From the NCBI RefSeq assembly GCF_026341275.1, contig NZ_JAIFZO010000002.1, positions 1,190,361-1,254,360 on the forward strand: 64,000 nt of DNA, in the 5' to 3' direction. The notes beneath the pieces were generated by a model. That model worked only from the letters and a program-made list of their open reading frames with translations. It made no database searches and had not been told where the DNA came from. Both the position numbers and the translations under genes were made by a program. How positions within the stretch are numbered: position 1 is the stretch's first letter; the number at the start of each line of letters is the position of its first letter. Positions 52,980-61,996 of the stretch are shown one piece after another. Source of the DNA: Streptomyces ortus (lineage in GTDB: Bacteria; Actinomycetota; Actinomycetes; Streptomycetales; Streptomycetaceae).

Positions 52980-53966
52980 TCACAGCGCGAACCATCCGTG
53001 GCCGCCGTACCAGTGACCGCCCGCCCGCAGATGGTCCCCCACCGCCCGCTCCACGCCGGTGCGCCGCGGAAGGTCCGCCACGGGCAGCTCGGGGTCACCG
53101 AAGACGAACGCGACGGGCGCCTTGTCGTCGGCCTTCGTCTCCTCGTGGGCGATCCGGAACCGTTCCTGGAAGCGCACGATGTTGGAGTCGGTGGGCAGAT
53201 AGCGCGTCAACTGCCGGTCGAGCAGCCACGAGTGGCAGACCGCCACCGCGTAGTGCTCCTCCGGGTAGTGGCGTGCGAAGAACTCCCGCGCGCGGTCCAG
53301 CGACCGGTCGCAGGCCTCCGGCGACAGCGGTCCCGTGAAGTCGGCGATGTGCAGACTCAGACAGGGCTCACCGGGCCGTGTGCCGAGCCCCGCGTCCGCC
53401 GCCGCCTGACCGGTCCGCCCGCCCAGCCGGGCGCGCTGGAACTGCAGCCGCCCCAGTTGGTACAGCTCCCCGTGGAAGTGCAGACCGATCCACCAGGGCA
53501 CCAGCAGCCCCGTCGTCCCGGTGCGCCGCCGGTGCACGGCCAGATTCCGGCCCAGGTCGGCGAGGGTGCGCCGGGACACGTCCACCGGGATGTCCCGCTG
53601 CCGGTGGTAGGCACGCACATACGGCAGCGCGGCGATGAAGACGAACACCTGGAAGGTTCGGCCCAGCGCACCGGTGGACTCCGGGAACGCCGGCGGTTCC
53701 CAGCCCCCGCCGATCACCCCCATGTCGCGTACGAACCGGTCGACGCACAGCGAGAGCAGCGTCATCGCCTGCGGGTCCGCCACCAGCCGGGCGCGCAGGG
53801 CGACCAGTTCGTTGACGCACTCGTGCGGCACGGCCAGGTCGAGCAGCACGTCGGGCAGGTCGACCGCGTCGGGCAGGGTCGCCTCCGTACGCGGTGCGCC
53901 CCCGCTCTCCAGGTCCCTCAGCCATCCGGCGAGCTTCTCGTCCGCCCGCAGCTCCTCCACCAGCAC
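52980..53966 (-). CDS. GNAT-like acyltransferase-domain protein
   Basis: 328 residues from GTG 53964-53966 with GGGGAG upstream (MLVEELRADEKLAGWLRDLE). Two-part architecture: an N-terminal helical domain and a C-terminal GNAT-like half (CLSLHIADFTGPLSPEACDR SLDRAREFFARHYP, VCHSWLLDRQLTRYLPTDSN IVRFQERF). Matches the actinobacterial family annotated as acyltransferase-domain protein; the acceptor is unknown. Confidence 0.75.
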   Translation of the reverse strand: MLVEELRADEKLAGWLRDLESGGAPRTEATLPDAVDLPDVLLDLAVPHECVNELVALRARLVADPQAMTLLSLCVDRFVRDMGVIGGGWEPPAFPESTGALGRTFQVFVFIAALPYVRAYHRQRDIPVDVSRRTLADLGRNLAVHRRRTGTTGLLVPWWIGLHFHGELYQLGRLQFQRARLGGRTGQAAADAGLGTRPGEPCLSLHIADFTGPLSPEACDRSLDRAREFFARHYPEEHYAVAVCHSWLLDRQLTRYLPTDSNIVRFQERFRIAHEETKADDKAPVAFVFGDPELPVADLPRRTGVERAVGDHLRAGGHWYGGHGWFAL

Positions 53967-54193
53967 AGCCGCTCCCCGTCCGCTCGCCAGCCCGCCCCAG
54001 GTGAAATGCGCACTACGAAGAGTACGTTTTCCCGGTGGTCGTGGTGATCCCAACGCGTACAGACAGTGAAGCGACAACCGCGCACAGTGCGCCGCGAACG
54101 CGTCCGAGCCCGAGCCCGAGCGGGCGGCGTCGCCACCCGAACCCTGAAGTGGCCCGGCTCAGGAACGTGCTCCACTCCCGGAGCGGGCTGCGC

Positions 54194-54574
54194 TCAGGAG
54201 TCGAACCGTGCCGCGGCCAGGTACTCCGGCTGCGGGTCGAGCGCCGCCGCGAGCCGGAAGTGGCGCTTGGCCTGCGCCGGCTGCCCGGAGCGCTCGTACG
54301 TGCGGGCCAGTGCGAAGTGCGCGAAGGCGTTGTCCGGTTCGCGCTCCAGCACGATGGTGAACTCCAGCTCGGCGGGCCGCAACTGGGCCGCGGCGAAGAA
54401 GGCACGCGCGCGCAGCAGCCGCGCGGCCGTGTTCTCCGGGTACGCGGCGATGACGTTGTCGAGCAGCTTCACCGCGCCCCTGGGATCCCGTGCGGCGAGC
54501 AACTGCTCGGCGGCACGGAAGTCGATGACATGCGTCTCCGGAGTACGTCCGGCGAATCCGCTGGTCTCGGGCAC
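54194..54574 (-). CDS. Tetratricopeptide-repeat protein
   Basis: 126 residues. About three TPR helices pairs: EQLLAARDPRGAVKLLDNVI AAYPENTAARLLRARAFFAA, LRPAELEFTIVLEREPDNAFAHFALARTYERSG and QAKRHFRLAAALDPQPEYLA. Protein-interaction scaffold; partner unknown. GTG start. It is upstream of nothing on its strand within 100 bp except the acyltransferase gene further left. Confidence 0.85.
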   Translation of the reverse strand: MPETSGFAGRTPETHVIDFRAAEQLLAARDPRGAVKLLDNVIAAYPENTAARLLRARAFFAAAQLRPAELEFTIVLEREPDNAFAHFALARTYERSGQPAQAKRHFRLAAALDPQPEYLAAARFDS

Positions 54575-54641
54575 GGCACATCCCTTCCCTCACTGCGGGG
54601 AGTCAACGCCTGGCGGACACCCACTATTCCGCGGACACCTG

Positions 54642-55250
54642 CTATCGCCCGGCCGCCCCGGCCCGCCGCTCAAGGTCCGCCCATACCTCCCGTACCCGCT
54701 GCCGCAGCGTCTCCAGGGGCACGTCGTTGTCGATGACGACGTCCGCGATCTCCCGGCGCTCCTCGCGCGTGGCCTGGGCCGCCATACGGGCGCGGGCGTC
54801 CTCCTCGGTCATCCCGCGCAGCCGCACCAGCCGGTCGAGTTGGGTCTCCGTAGGGGCGTCGACCACGATCACGAGGTCGTAGAGCTTCGCGAGGCCGTTC
54901 TCCGTGAGCAGGGGTACGTCGTGCACGACGACGGAGTCCGCCGCGGCGGCCTCTTCGAGCGCGCGGGAGCGGGCGCCCACCAAGGGGTGCACGATCGAGT
55001 TCAGCACGGCGAGCCGGTCGGGGTCCGCGAAGACGATGGAGCCGAGCTTCGGCCGGTCGAGGGTGCCGTCCGCGGCGAGCACCTCCTTACCGAAGGCGTC
55101 GACCACGGCGGCCAGCCCGGGTGTTCCCGGCGCCACGACCTCCCGCGCGATTCTGTCGGCGTCGATCAGCACGGCGCCGTGCTCCACGAGCAGCCGTGAC
55201 ACCTCGCTCTTGCCGGCGCCGATCCCACCGGTCAGTCCCACCTTCAACAT
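54642..55250 (-). CDS. coaE: Dephospho-CoA kinase
   Basis: 202 residues; final step of coenzyme A synthesis. P-loop [52 protein letters not shown] and the lid [18 protein letters not shown] are all typical. rpsA and coaE are neighbours in many actinobacteria, with PAC2 between them here. Confidence 0.96.
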   Translation of the reverse strand: MLKVGLTGGIGAGKSEVSRLLVEHGAVLIDADRIAREVVAPGTPGLAAVVDAFGKEVLAADGTLDRPKLGSIVFADPDRLAVLNSIVHPLVGARSRALEEAAAADSVVVHDVPLLTENGLAKLYDLVIVVDAPTETQLDRLVRLRGMTEEDARARMAAQATREERREIADVVIDNDVPLETLRQRVREVWADLERRAGAAGR

Positions 55251-55314
55251 GCCTGAAGCTTAGGCCCAGCCGGGGCCGAGGCCCGAAGGACCGCCGGGGA
55301 AACCACGCAACCCC

Positions 55315-55349
55315 CAGCCACAGCCACAGCCACAGCCACAGCCACAGCC
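55315..55349. repeat. CAGCCA hexanucleotide microsatellite
   Basis: Five perfect CAGCCA copies and a partial sixth between coaE and the PAC2 gene. Length likely varies between strains. Confidence 0.95.
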
Positions 55350-55402
55350 CGCGAACGCGCTCTTCCCGTGGCGGTGACGCGCAGCCACCGCACGGAAGCG
55401 GA

Positions 55403-56341
55403 CTACGCGTCCCCCTCCCGCTCCGCCAGGAACTTCTCGAACTCCATGCCGATCTCGTCCGCGGACGGGATGTCCACCGGCTCGGCAAGCATGTTGCCGC
55501 GCGTCTCCGCACCCGCGGCGGCGTCGTACTGGTGCTCAAGTCCCTGGATCAGGGCGACCAGTTCTTCGTCGCCCTCCTGGATCTGCCGGTCGATCTCCGT
55601 CTGCGTGCGGTGCGCCTCGGTGCGCAGCCCGTGCGCGATGCCCGGCAGGACCAGGCCGGTCGCGGCCGTGATCGACTCCATGACCGTCAACGCGGCGTCC
55701 GGGTACGGGGAGCGGGCGATGTAGTGGGGCACGTGTGCGGCGACTCCGAGGACGTCGTGTCCGGCCTCCATGAGGCGGTACTCGACCAGGGACTCGGCGC
55801 TGCCGGGCACCTGGGCCTCGTCGAAGGGGCTGCGGTGGCCGGGGACGAGGTCCGTGCGGTTGCCGTGCGGGGTGAGGCCCACGGGGCGGGTGTGCGGGAC
55901 GCCCATGGGGATGCCGTGGAAGTTCACGGACAGCCGGACGCCGAGGCGCTCCACGATCTGCTGGACGGCCGCGGCGAAGCGCTCCCACTCCACGTCCGGT
56001 TCGGGCCCGGAGAGCAGCAGGAAGGGCGCGCCGGTGGCGTCCTGGACGAGCCGCACGTCCAGCGTGGGCTCCTCGTAGTCGGCCCAGCGGTCGCGCTTGA
56101 ACGTCAGCAGCGGGCGGCGGGCGCGGTAGTCCACGAGCCGGTCGTGGTCGAAACGCGCGACGACCTGGTGGGGCAGCGAGTCGAGCACCCGGTCGACGAT
56201 CTGGTCGCCGGTCTCGCCCGCGTCGATGTAGCCGTCGAAGTGGTAGAGCATCACAAGACCGGCCGACTCCTGGGCGAGTGCCACGTCGACCACGGCCAGG
56301 CCCTTCGGCTCCCATGCGTACAAACCCTGCGGATCAAGCAC
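55403..56341 (-). CDS. PAC2-family protein
   Basis: 312 residues from GTG 56339-56341 ([20 protein letters not shown]) with GAGGAGGAG upstream. PAC2 features: [58 protein letters not shown] and [23 protein letters not shown]2 proteins in eukaryotes help assemble proteasomes; actinobacteria with 20S proteasomes carry homologues of unconfirmed role. C-terminal coiled helix. Confidence 0.9.
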   Translation of the reverse strand: MLDPQGLYAWEPKGLAVVDVALAQESAGLVMLYHFDGYIDAGETGDQIVDRVLDSLPHQVVARFDHDRLVDYRARRPLLTFKRDRWADYEEPTLDVRLVQDATGAPFLLLSGPEPDVEWERFAAAVQQIVERLGVRLSVNFHGIPMGVPHTRPVGLTPHGNRTDLVPGHRSPFDEAQVPGSAESLVEYRLMEAGHDVLGVAAHVPHYIARSPYPDAALTVMESITAATGLVLPGIAHGLRTEAHRTQTEIDRQIQEGDEELVALIQGLEHQYDAAAGAETRGNMLAEPVDIPSADEIGMEFEKFLAEREGDA

Positions 56342-56460
56342 TGTGACCGCTCCTCCTCGTGTTCCTAATCGACAACACGAGCCAGGAGACGGGCATTCCC
56401 GGTTCACATCGCTTCACTGCGCCTCTTGCCGGTGGCCGGGGCGACTGCCGGGGGCGACGC

Positions 56461-56498
56461 ACCGCGGGCCCGCACCCAATTGGGTGCGGGCCCGCGGT
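56461..56498 (-). terminator. 38-bp perfect palindrome terminating rpsA
   Basis: ACCGCGGGCCCGCACCCAA and its exact complement TTGGGTGCGGGCCCGCGGT abut 30 bp after the rpsA stop. As RNA it folds into a 16-17-bp GC stem with an AAUU loop. No T-run follows in the direction of rpsA, as is common in Streptomyces. Confidence 0.85.
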
Positions 56499-56528
56499 TA
56501 CCAGCTAGCTAGCGCTGGCGGTGAGCTT

Positions 56529-58046
56529 TCAGCTCTGGCCGCCGGCGAGCTTCTCGCGCAGAGCGGCAAGGGCCTCGTCCGACGCCAGGGCGCCGGAGTT
56601 GTCGTCCGACTCCGAGGAGTACGAACCGCCACCGCCGCCACCGCTGCCGCCGGAGGCGGCCGGAGCCGCACCGGGGGTGGCGACACCCTCGGCCTCGGCC
56701 TGGGCGTCCGCCTCGCGGGACTTGATGACCTGAGCCTGGTGCTGCTCGAAGCGCGTCTGCGCCTCGGCGTACTGGTTCTCCCACACCTCACGCTGGGACT
56801 CGTAACCTTCGAGCCAGTCGTTGGTCTCGGGGTCGAAGCCCTCGGGGTAGATGTAGTTGCCCTGGTCGTCGTACGACGCGGCCATGCCGTACAGCGTCGG
56901 GTCGAACTCGACCGAGGCCGGGTCCGCGCCGAAGGACTCGTTGGCCTGCTTCAGCGAGAGGCTGATGCGACGGCGCTCGAGGTCGATGTCGATGACCTTG
57001 ACGAAGATCTCGTCGTTGACCTGGACGACCTGCTCCGGGATCTCCACGTGGCGCTCGGCCAGCTCGGAGATGTGCACCAGACCCTCGATGCCCTCGTCCA
57101 CGCGGACGAACGCACCGAACGGAACCAGCTTCGTGACCTTTCCGGGCACGACCTGGCCGATCTGGTGGGTGCGGGCGAACTGCTGCCACGGGTCTTCCTG
57201 CGTCGCCTTCAGCGACAGGGAGACACGCTCGCGGTCCATGTCCACGTCGAGGACCTCGACGGTGACTTCCTGGCCGACCTCGACAACCTCGGAGGGGTGG
57301 TCGATGTGCTTCCAGGAGAGCTCCGAGACGTGCACCAGGCCGTCGACGCCACCCAGGTCCACGAAGGCACCGAAGTTGACGATCGAGGAGACGACGCCGG
57401 AACGGACCTGACCCTTCTGCAGGGTGGTGAGGAACGTCTGGCGGACCTCGGACTGCGTCTGCTCCAGCCAGGCACGGCGGGACAGGACCACGTTGTTGCG
57501 GTTCTTGTCCAGCTCGATGATCTTGGCTTCGAGCTCCTTGCCCACGTAGGGCTGGAGGTCGCGGACACGGCGCATCTCGACGAGAGATGCCGGCAGGAAG
57601 CCACGGAGGCCGATGTCGAGGATGAGTCCACCCTTGACGACCTCGATGACGGTGCCGGTGACGATGCCGTCCTCTTCCTTGATCTTCTCGATGGTGCCCC
57701 AGGCGCGCTCGTACTGGGCGCGCTTCTTCGAGAGGATCAGGCGGCCTTCCTTGTCCTCCTTCTGGAGAACAAGGGCTTCGATCTCGTCGCCGACCTTGAC
57801 GACCTCGTTCGGGTCGACGTCGTGCTTGATCGAGAGCTCGCGGCTCGGGATGACACCTTCGGTCTTGTAACCGATGTCGAGCAGGACCTCGTCCCGGTCG
57901 ACCTTCACGATGACGCCGTCGACGATGTCGCCGTCGTTGAAGTACTTGATCGTCTCGTCGATCGCGGCGAGGAAGGCTTCCTCGTTACCGATGTCGTTGA
58001 CCGCTACCTGCGGCGTGGTAGAGGTGGTCTCGGTGCTGCTCGTCAT
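56529..58046 (-). CDS. rpsA: 30S ribosomal protein S1
   Basis: 505 residues from ATG 58044-58046 (MTSSTETTSTTPQVAVNDIG). Four S1 OB-fold repeats: GDIVDGVIVKVDRDEVLLDI GYKTEGVIP, GIVTGTVIEVVKGGLILDIG LRGFLPASL, GQVRSGVVSSIVNFGAFVDL GGVDGLVHVSEL and GQVVPGKVTKLVPFGAFVRV DEGIEGLVHISEL. The acidic Gly/Ser tail is typical of actinobacteria. Binds mRNA on the 30S subunit. No strong Shine-Dalgarno is seen, as usual for rpsA. Confidence 0.97.
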   Translation of the reverse strand: MTSSTETTSTTPQVAVNDIGNEEAFLAAIDETIKYFNDGDIVDGVIVKVDRDEVLLDIGYKTEGVIPSRELSIKHDVDPNEVVKVGDEIEALVLQKEDKEGRLILSKKRAQYERAWGTIEKIKEEDGIVTGTVIEVVKGGLILDIGLRGFLPASLVEMRRVRDLQPYVGKELEAKIIELDKNRNNVVLSRRAWLEQTQSEVRQTFLTTLQKGQVRSGVVSSIVNFGAFVDLGGVDGLVHVSELSWKHIDHPSEVVEVGQEVTVEVLDVDMDRERVSLSLKATQEDPWQQFARTHQIGQVVPGKVTKLVPFGAFVRVDEGIEGLVHISELAERHVEIPEQVVQVNDEIFVKVIDIDLERRRISLSLKQANESFGADPASVEFDPTLYGMAASYDDQGNYIYPEGFDPETNDWLEGYESQREVWENQYAEAQTRFEQHQAQVIKSREADAQAEAEGVATPGAAPAASGGSGGGGGGSYSSESDDNSGALASDEALAALREKLAGGQS

Positions 58047-58292
58047 GTGGGAAAGGGCTCCGGTACGGACAGTGAGTCGTAGGTACTGCTTACGCCGGGA
58101 GCCCGTTTCGCTCTGAAGAAGCCGGACAGCCAAGGAAGCGCCGAATCCGGGCCGTGTTCGATGAAAACACTCGCCGGTGGCGCCTCGAAAACCGAGGGGA
58201 CATACGACAGATGCGAGCGCAGCCTGCTACGTCTGAGGAGCGCAGGCCCGCAGCGCAACTTGTAGCATACGGGGGCAGCCGGACAGGGTCAA
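58047..58292 (-). promoter_or_regulatory. rpsA promoter and ~210-nt leader
   Basis: On the minus strand TTGACC (58292-58287), 17-bp spacer, TATGCT (58269-58264): a near-ideal housekeeping-sigma promoter. Transcription would start near 58257, giving a long leader in which rpsA autoregulation could act; no named leader motif was recognised. The remaining gap to 58469 shows no gene. Confidence 0.85.
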
Positions 58293-58469
58293 TGCGCGAA
58301 GGCGCACACCCGGGGCGGATCGCCGCATACCCGGCACAGGACCCTTCTGGCGGCAGCCGTACGTCAGGCAACGCCGTGGGGTCACGCCGATTCCGTGGTG
58401 CCACTTTCGTGACCGCCGCCAGGACGGACCGCACGGAAGTGATCGCACATTAATACGAGGGAGCCGATC

Positions 58470-59321
58470 ATCCAAGAGCCCGAACCGACCGAGCCCGAGG
58501 CGACCCGACGCGCGGCCGGCGGCACCGAGAGTTCCCGTGCCAATCGCGGCTGGTGGGACCGGAACGCGGACGACTACCAGGTGGAGCACGGCACGTTCCT
58601 CGGCGACGACCGTTTCGTGTGGTGCCCCGAGGGGCTCGACGAGATCGAGGCCGAGCTGCTGGGCCCGATGGAGGACCTGAAGGGCAAGGACGTCCTGGAG
58701 ATCGGCGCGGGGGCCGCCCAGTGCTCGCGCTGGCTGGCCGCCCAGGGTGCCCGTCCGGTCGCCCTGGACCTCTCGCACCGGCAGCTCCAGCACGCGCTGC
58801 GGATCGGCGCCGACAGCGTCCCGCTCGTCCAGGCGGACGCCACGACGCTGCCCTTCGCGGACGGCTCCTTCGACCTCGCGTGCTCCGCGTACGGGGCGCT
58901 GCCCTTCGTCGCCGAGCCCGTGCGGGTCCTCCGGGAGGTACGGCGGGTGCTGCGGCCGGGCGGCCGGTTCGTCTTCTCCGTCACGCATCCGGTCCGCTGG
59001 GCCTTTCCCGACGAGCCGGGCCCCGAGGGGCTGAGCGTGGCCTCCTCGTACTTCGACCGCACGCCGTACGTCGAACAGGACGAGGACGGGAACGCGGTGT
59101 ACGTCGAGCACCACAGGACGGTCGGCGACCGCGTCCGGGACGTGGTGGCGGGCGGTTTCCGGCTGGTCGACCTGGTCGAGCCCGAGTGGCCCGCCTGGAA
59201 CACCCAGGAGTGGGGCGGCTGGTCGCCCCTTCGGGGAAACCTGATCCCGGGCACGGCGATCTTCGTGTGCGAGCGAAGCGAGACGGGGGCACCCCCGGCC
59301 GCAGGCTGGGAGAGGGACTGA
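58470..59321 (+). CDS. SAM-dependent methyltransferase with a probable AUC start
   Basis: About 283 residues if started at ATC 58470. Motif I DVLEIGAGAAQCSRWLAAQG, VALDLSHRQLQHAL, LPFADGSFDLACSAYGALPF and the tail WPAWNTQEWGGWSPLRGNL are a conserved streptomycete methyltransferase. The expected N-terminus (ANRGWWDRNADDYQVEHG) lies upstream of the first GTG (58581), but no ATG, GTG or TTG exists between the previous in-frame stop (58440) and there. GAGGGAG sits 6 nt before an ATC codon. Substrate unknown. Confidence 0.8.
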   Translation: MQEPEPTEPEATRRAAGGTESSRANRGWWDRNADDYQVEHGTFLGDDRFVWCPEGLDEIEAELLGPMEDLKGKDVLEIGAGAAQCSRWLAAQGARPVALDLSHRQLQHALRIGADSVPLVQADATTLPFADGSFDLACSAYGALPFVAEPVRVLREVRRVLRPGGRFVFSVTHPVRWAFPDEPGPEGLSVASSYFDRTPYVEQDEDGNAVYVEHHRTVGDRVRDVVAGGFRLVDLVEPEWPAWNTQEWGGWSPLRGNLIPGTAIFVCERSETGAPPAAGWERD

Positions 59322-59405
59322 GCGAGTGCCCCGTACCGAGCTTGCGCCCCGTACCGAGCATGCGCCCCGCACCGGGCGAGTGGCCCGCACCGGGCAAGTG
59401 ATCGT

Positions 59406-61976
59406 GTGATCCGTCATGACGCCCTGGACCTGCTGCCCGTACGCGGCGCGCTGCCCGGTCTGAGGGACGCCCTTGAGGCCCATGGCGCCGCGGTGCTCGT
59501 CGCGCCGCCCGGCACGGGCAAGACGACCCTCGTGCCGCTGGTGCTCGCCGGGCTCGTCGGCGGGGAACCGGCACGGCGGGTCGTGGTGGCCGAGCCGCGC
59601 CGGATCGCGGCACGGGCCGCCGCGCGCCGGATGGCGTGGCTGCTCGGTGAGAAGGTCGGCGAGAGCGTCGGATTCACCGTCCGCGGGGAACGGCTGGTCG
59701 GGCCACGCGCGCGCGTGGAGGTCGTCACCACCGGGGTGCTGCTGCAGCGGCTGCAGCGGGACCCGGAACTGGCGGGCGTCGACGTCGTCGTGCTCGACGA
59801 GTGCCACGAACGCCATCTGGACGCCGACACGGCGGCGGCGTTCCTGCTGGACGTCCGGGCCGCCCTGCGCCCCGAGCTGCGGCTGGTGGCCGCTTCGGCG
59901 ACGACCGACGCCGAGGGGTGGGCCCGACTGCTCGGCGACGTGCCCGTGGTCGAGGCGGCGGGCGTCTCCCATCCGGTCGAGGTGGTGTGGGCTCCGCCCG
60001 TGCGCCCGGTGCGGCCACCCCATGGGATGCGGGTGGATCCGGTGCTGCTGACCCATGTGGCGTCGGTGGTGCGCCGGGCGCTCGCCGAGCGGGACGGGGA
60101 CGTCCTGTGCTTCCTCCCCGGGGTCGGGGAGATCGCGCGGGTCGCCGGGCAGCTCGGCAACCTCGGCGATGTCGAGGTGCTGCAGGTGCATGGGCGGGCC
60201 CCGACGGCCGTGCAGGACGCGGTGCTGTCCGGCGGTACGCGGCGCCGGGTGGTCCTTGCCACGTCGGTGGCCGAGTCGTCGCTGACGGTTCCGGGGGTGC
60301 GGGTGGTCGTGGACTCCGGCCTTGCGCGCGAACCGAGGGTGGACCACGCGCGCGGCCTGAGCGCGCTGACGACCGTACGGGCCTCGCAGGCCGCCGGCCG
60401 GCAGCGGGCCGGGCGGGCGGGGCGCGAGGCTCCGGGGGCGGTGTACCGGTGCTGGACGGAGGCGGAGGACGGGCGTCTGCCGCGTTTCCCCTCGCCGGAG
60501 ATCAAGGTGGCCGACCTGACGGCGTTCTCCCTCCAGGCGGCCTGCTGGGGCGATCCCGACGCGTCGGGGCTCTCTCTCCTCGATCCGCCGCCGGCGGGCG
60601 CCATGGCGGCGGCACGGGGCGTCCTGGAGGCCGTCCGCGCGGTGGACCCGGACGGGCGTCCGACGGATCGGGGGGTACGGATGTCCCGGCTGGGCCTGCA
60701 TCCGCGGCTCGGGCGCGCGCTGCTGGACGCCGGGGCGTCCGTCGGTGGCGAGCCGGCGGCCGAGGTGGTCGCGCTGCTCAGCGAGGAGCCGCCGCGGTCG
60801 TACGGCGATGACCTCGCCGTCTGTCTGCGGACCGCCCGCCGTGGGGGTGACGCGTATGCCGGGCGCTGGCGGGCGGAGGTTCGGCGGCTGCGCGCGGTGG
60901 CGCCCGCGGCTGGGCGGGGCGCGACGGGAGGTGGCTCCGCCGGGGCCGGTCGCGCCGTTCCCCGCGCCCCTGAAGGGGCGCCCTCCGCCCAGGAGGGTGA
61001 GGTCGATCGGGTGGTCGGACTCGTTGCCGCGCTTGCCTTTCCCGAGCGGGTTGCCCGGCGGCACGGCGGGTCCTTCCTCATGGTGGGCGGGACCCGGGCC
61101 GAGGCCGGGGAGGGCAGTGGGCTGCGGGACGCCTCCTGGCTCGCCGTCGCGGTCGCAGACCGGCCGGTGAACGCCGGGCACGCGCGCGTGCGACTCGCGG
61201 CCGTGATCGACGAGGAGGTCGCGCGCGAGGCGGCGGGAGCCCTGTACGCGGAGGGTGACGAGGTGCGCTGGGACGGCGGGGACATCGTCGCGCGGCGGGT
61301 GCGGCGGCTGGGAGCCGTGGAGCTGGCGGTACGGCCGTTGCACGACGCCGACCCCGCACGCGTACGGGAGGCGTTGCTCGAAGGGCTGGCGGCGGAGGGG
61401 TTCGGGCTGTTGCGGTGGTCCCGGGACGCCGAGGTGCTGCGGCAGCGGCTCGGGTTCCTGCACCGGCAGCTCGGCGCCCCCTGGCCCGACGTGTCGGACG
61501 ACGCGCTCCACGCGCGCGTGGACGAGTGGCTGGAACCGGAACTGGGCCGGGCACGACGGCGGGCCGACCTGGAGCGCGTCCAGGCCGGACAGGCGCTGGG
61601 CCGGCTGCTGCCGTGGGCGTCCGGGGAGGCCGCCCGGTTCGACGAGCTGGCGCCGGAGCGGTTCGAGGTGCCGAGCGGGTCCAGGATCCGGATCGACTAC
61701 ACGGATCCCGAGCGGCCGGTGCTCGCGGTGAAGCTGCAGGAGATGTTCGGGGCGCAGGAGTCGCCGACGGTCGCGGGAGTGCCCGTACAGGTGCATCTGC
61801 TGTCGCCCGCGGGGCGCCCGGCCGCCGTCACCTCGGACCTCGCGTCCTTCTGGAAGGACGGCTACCGGAGCGTACGGGCGGAGTTGCGCGGGCGGTATCC
61901 GAAGCATCCCTGGCCCGAGGACCCGGCGGGCGCGCGGCCCACCCGGCACACGAACGCGCGCCTCAGCAGGGGCTGA
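59406..61976 (+). CDS. hrpB: ATP-dependent RNA helicase HrpB
   Basis: 856 residues, DEAH/RHA type. Walker A VAPPGTGKTTLVPLV, Walker B VVLDECHERHLD (DECH), motif III ASATTD, TSVAESSLTVPGV, and QAAGRQRAGRAGREAPG. Helicase-associated and HrpB C-terminal domains follow (DYTDPERPVLAVKLQEMFGA, HLLSPAGRPAAVTSDLASFW). About residues 500-535 are an extra Gly/Ala/Arg segment encoded by an intergenic-type hairpin repeat, without frame loss. GTG start. RNA targets of HrpB in actinobacteria are unknown. Confidence 0.94.
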   Translation: MIRHDALDLLPVRGALPGLRDALEAHGAAVLVAPPGTGKTTLVPLVLAGLVGGEPARRVVVAEPRRIAARAAARRMAWLLGEKVGESVGFTVRGERLVGPRARVEVVTTGVLLQRLQRDPELAGVDVVVLDECHERHLDADTAAAFLLDVRAALRPELRLVAASATTDAEGWARLLGDVPVVEAAGVSHPVEVVWAPPVRPVRPPHGMRVDPVLLTHVASVVRRALAERDGDVLCFLPGVGEIARVAGQLGNLGDVEVLQVHGRAPTAVQDAVLSGGTRRRVVLATSVAESSLTVPGVRVVVDSGLAREPRVDHARGLSALTTVRASQAAGRQRAGRAGREAPGAVYRCWTEAEDGRLPRFPSPEIKVADLTAFSLQAACWGDPDASGLSLLDPPPAGAMAAARGVLEAVRAVDPDGRPTDRGVRMSRLGLHPRLGRALLDAGASVGGEPAAEVVALLSEEPPRSYGDDLAVCLRTARRGGDAYAGRWRAEVRRLRAVAPAAGRGATGGGSAGAGRAVPRAPEGAPSAQEGEVDRVVGLVAALAFPERVARRHGGSFLMVGGTRAEAGEGSGLRDASWLAVAVADRPVNAGHARVRLAAVIDEEVAREAAGALYAEGDEVRWDGGDIVARRVRRLGAVELAVRPLHDADPARVREALLEGLAAEGFGLLRWSRDAEVLRQRLGFLHRQLGAPWPDVSDDALHARVDEWLEPELGRARRRADLERVQAGQALGRLLPWASGEAARFDELAPERFEVPSGSRIRIDYTDPERPVLAVKLQEMFGAQESPTVAGVPVQVHLLSPAGRPAAVTSDLASFWKDGYRSVRAELRGRYPKHPWPEDPAGARPTRHTNARLSRG
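60948..60981. repeat. Streptomyces intergenic hairpin element inside hrpB
   Basis: GGTCGCGCCGTTCCCCGCGCCCC, TGAA, GGGGCGC, with stem GCGCCCC/GGGGCGC (60964-60970 with 60975-60981). It is the same class as 50001-50028, but here translated in frame. Confidence 0.8.
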
Positions 61977-61996
61977 ACCGCCTCAGGCGCGCCGCC

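Noticed and set aside
58227..61949. A 1240-residue minus-strand frame opposite hrpB and the methyltransferase.
   Set aside because: Pro/Arg/His-rich shadow of two well-supported plus-strand genes.
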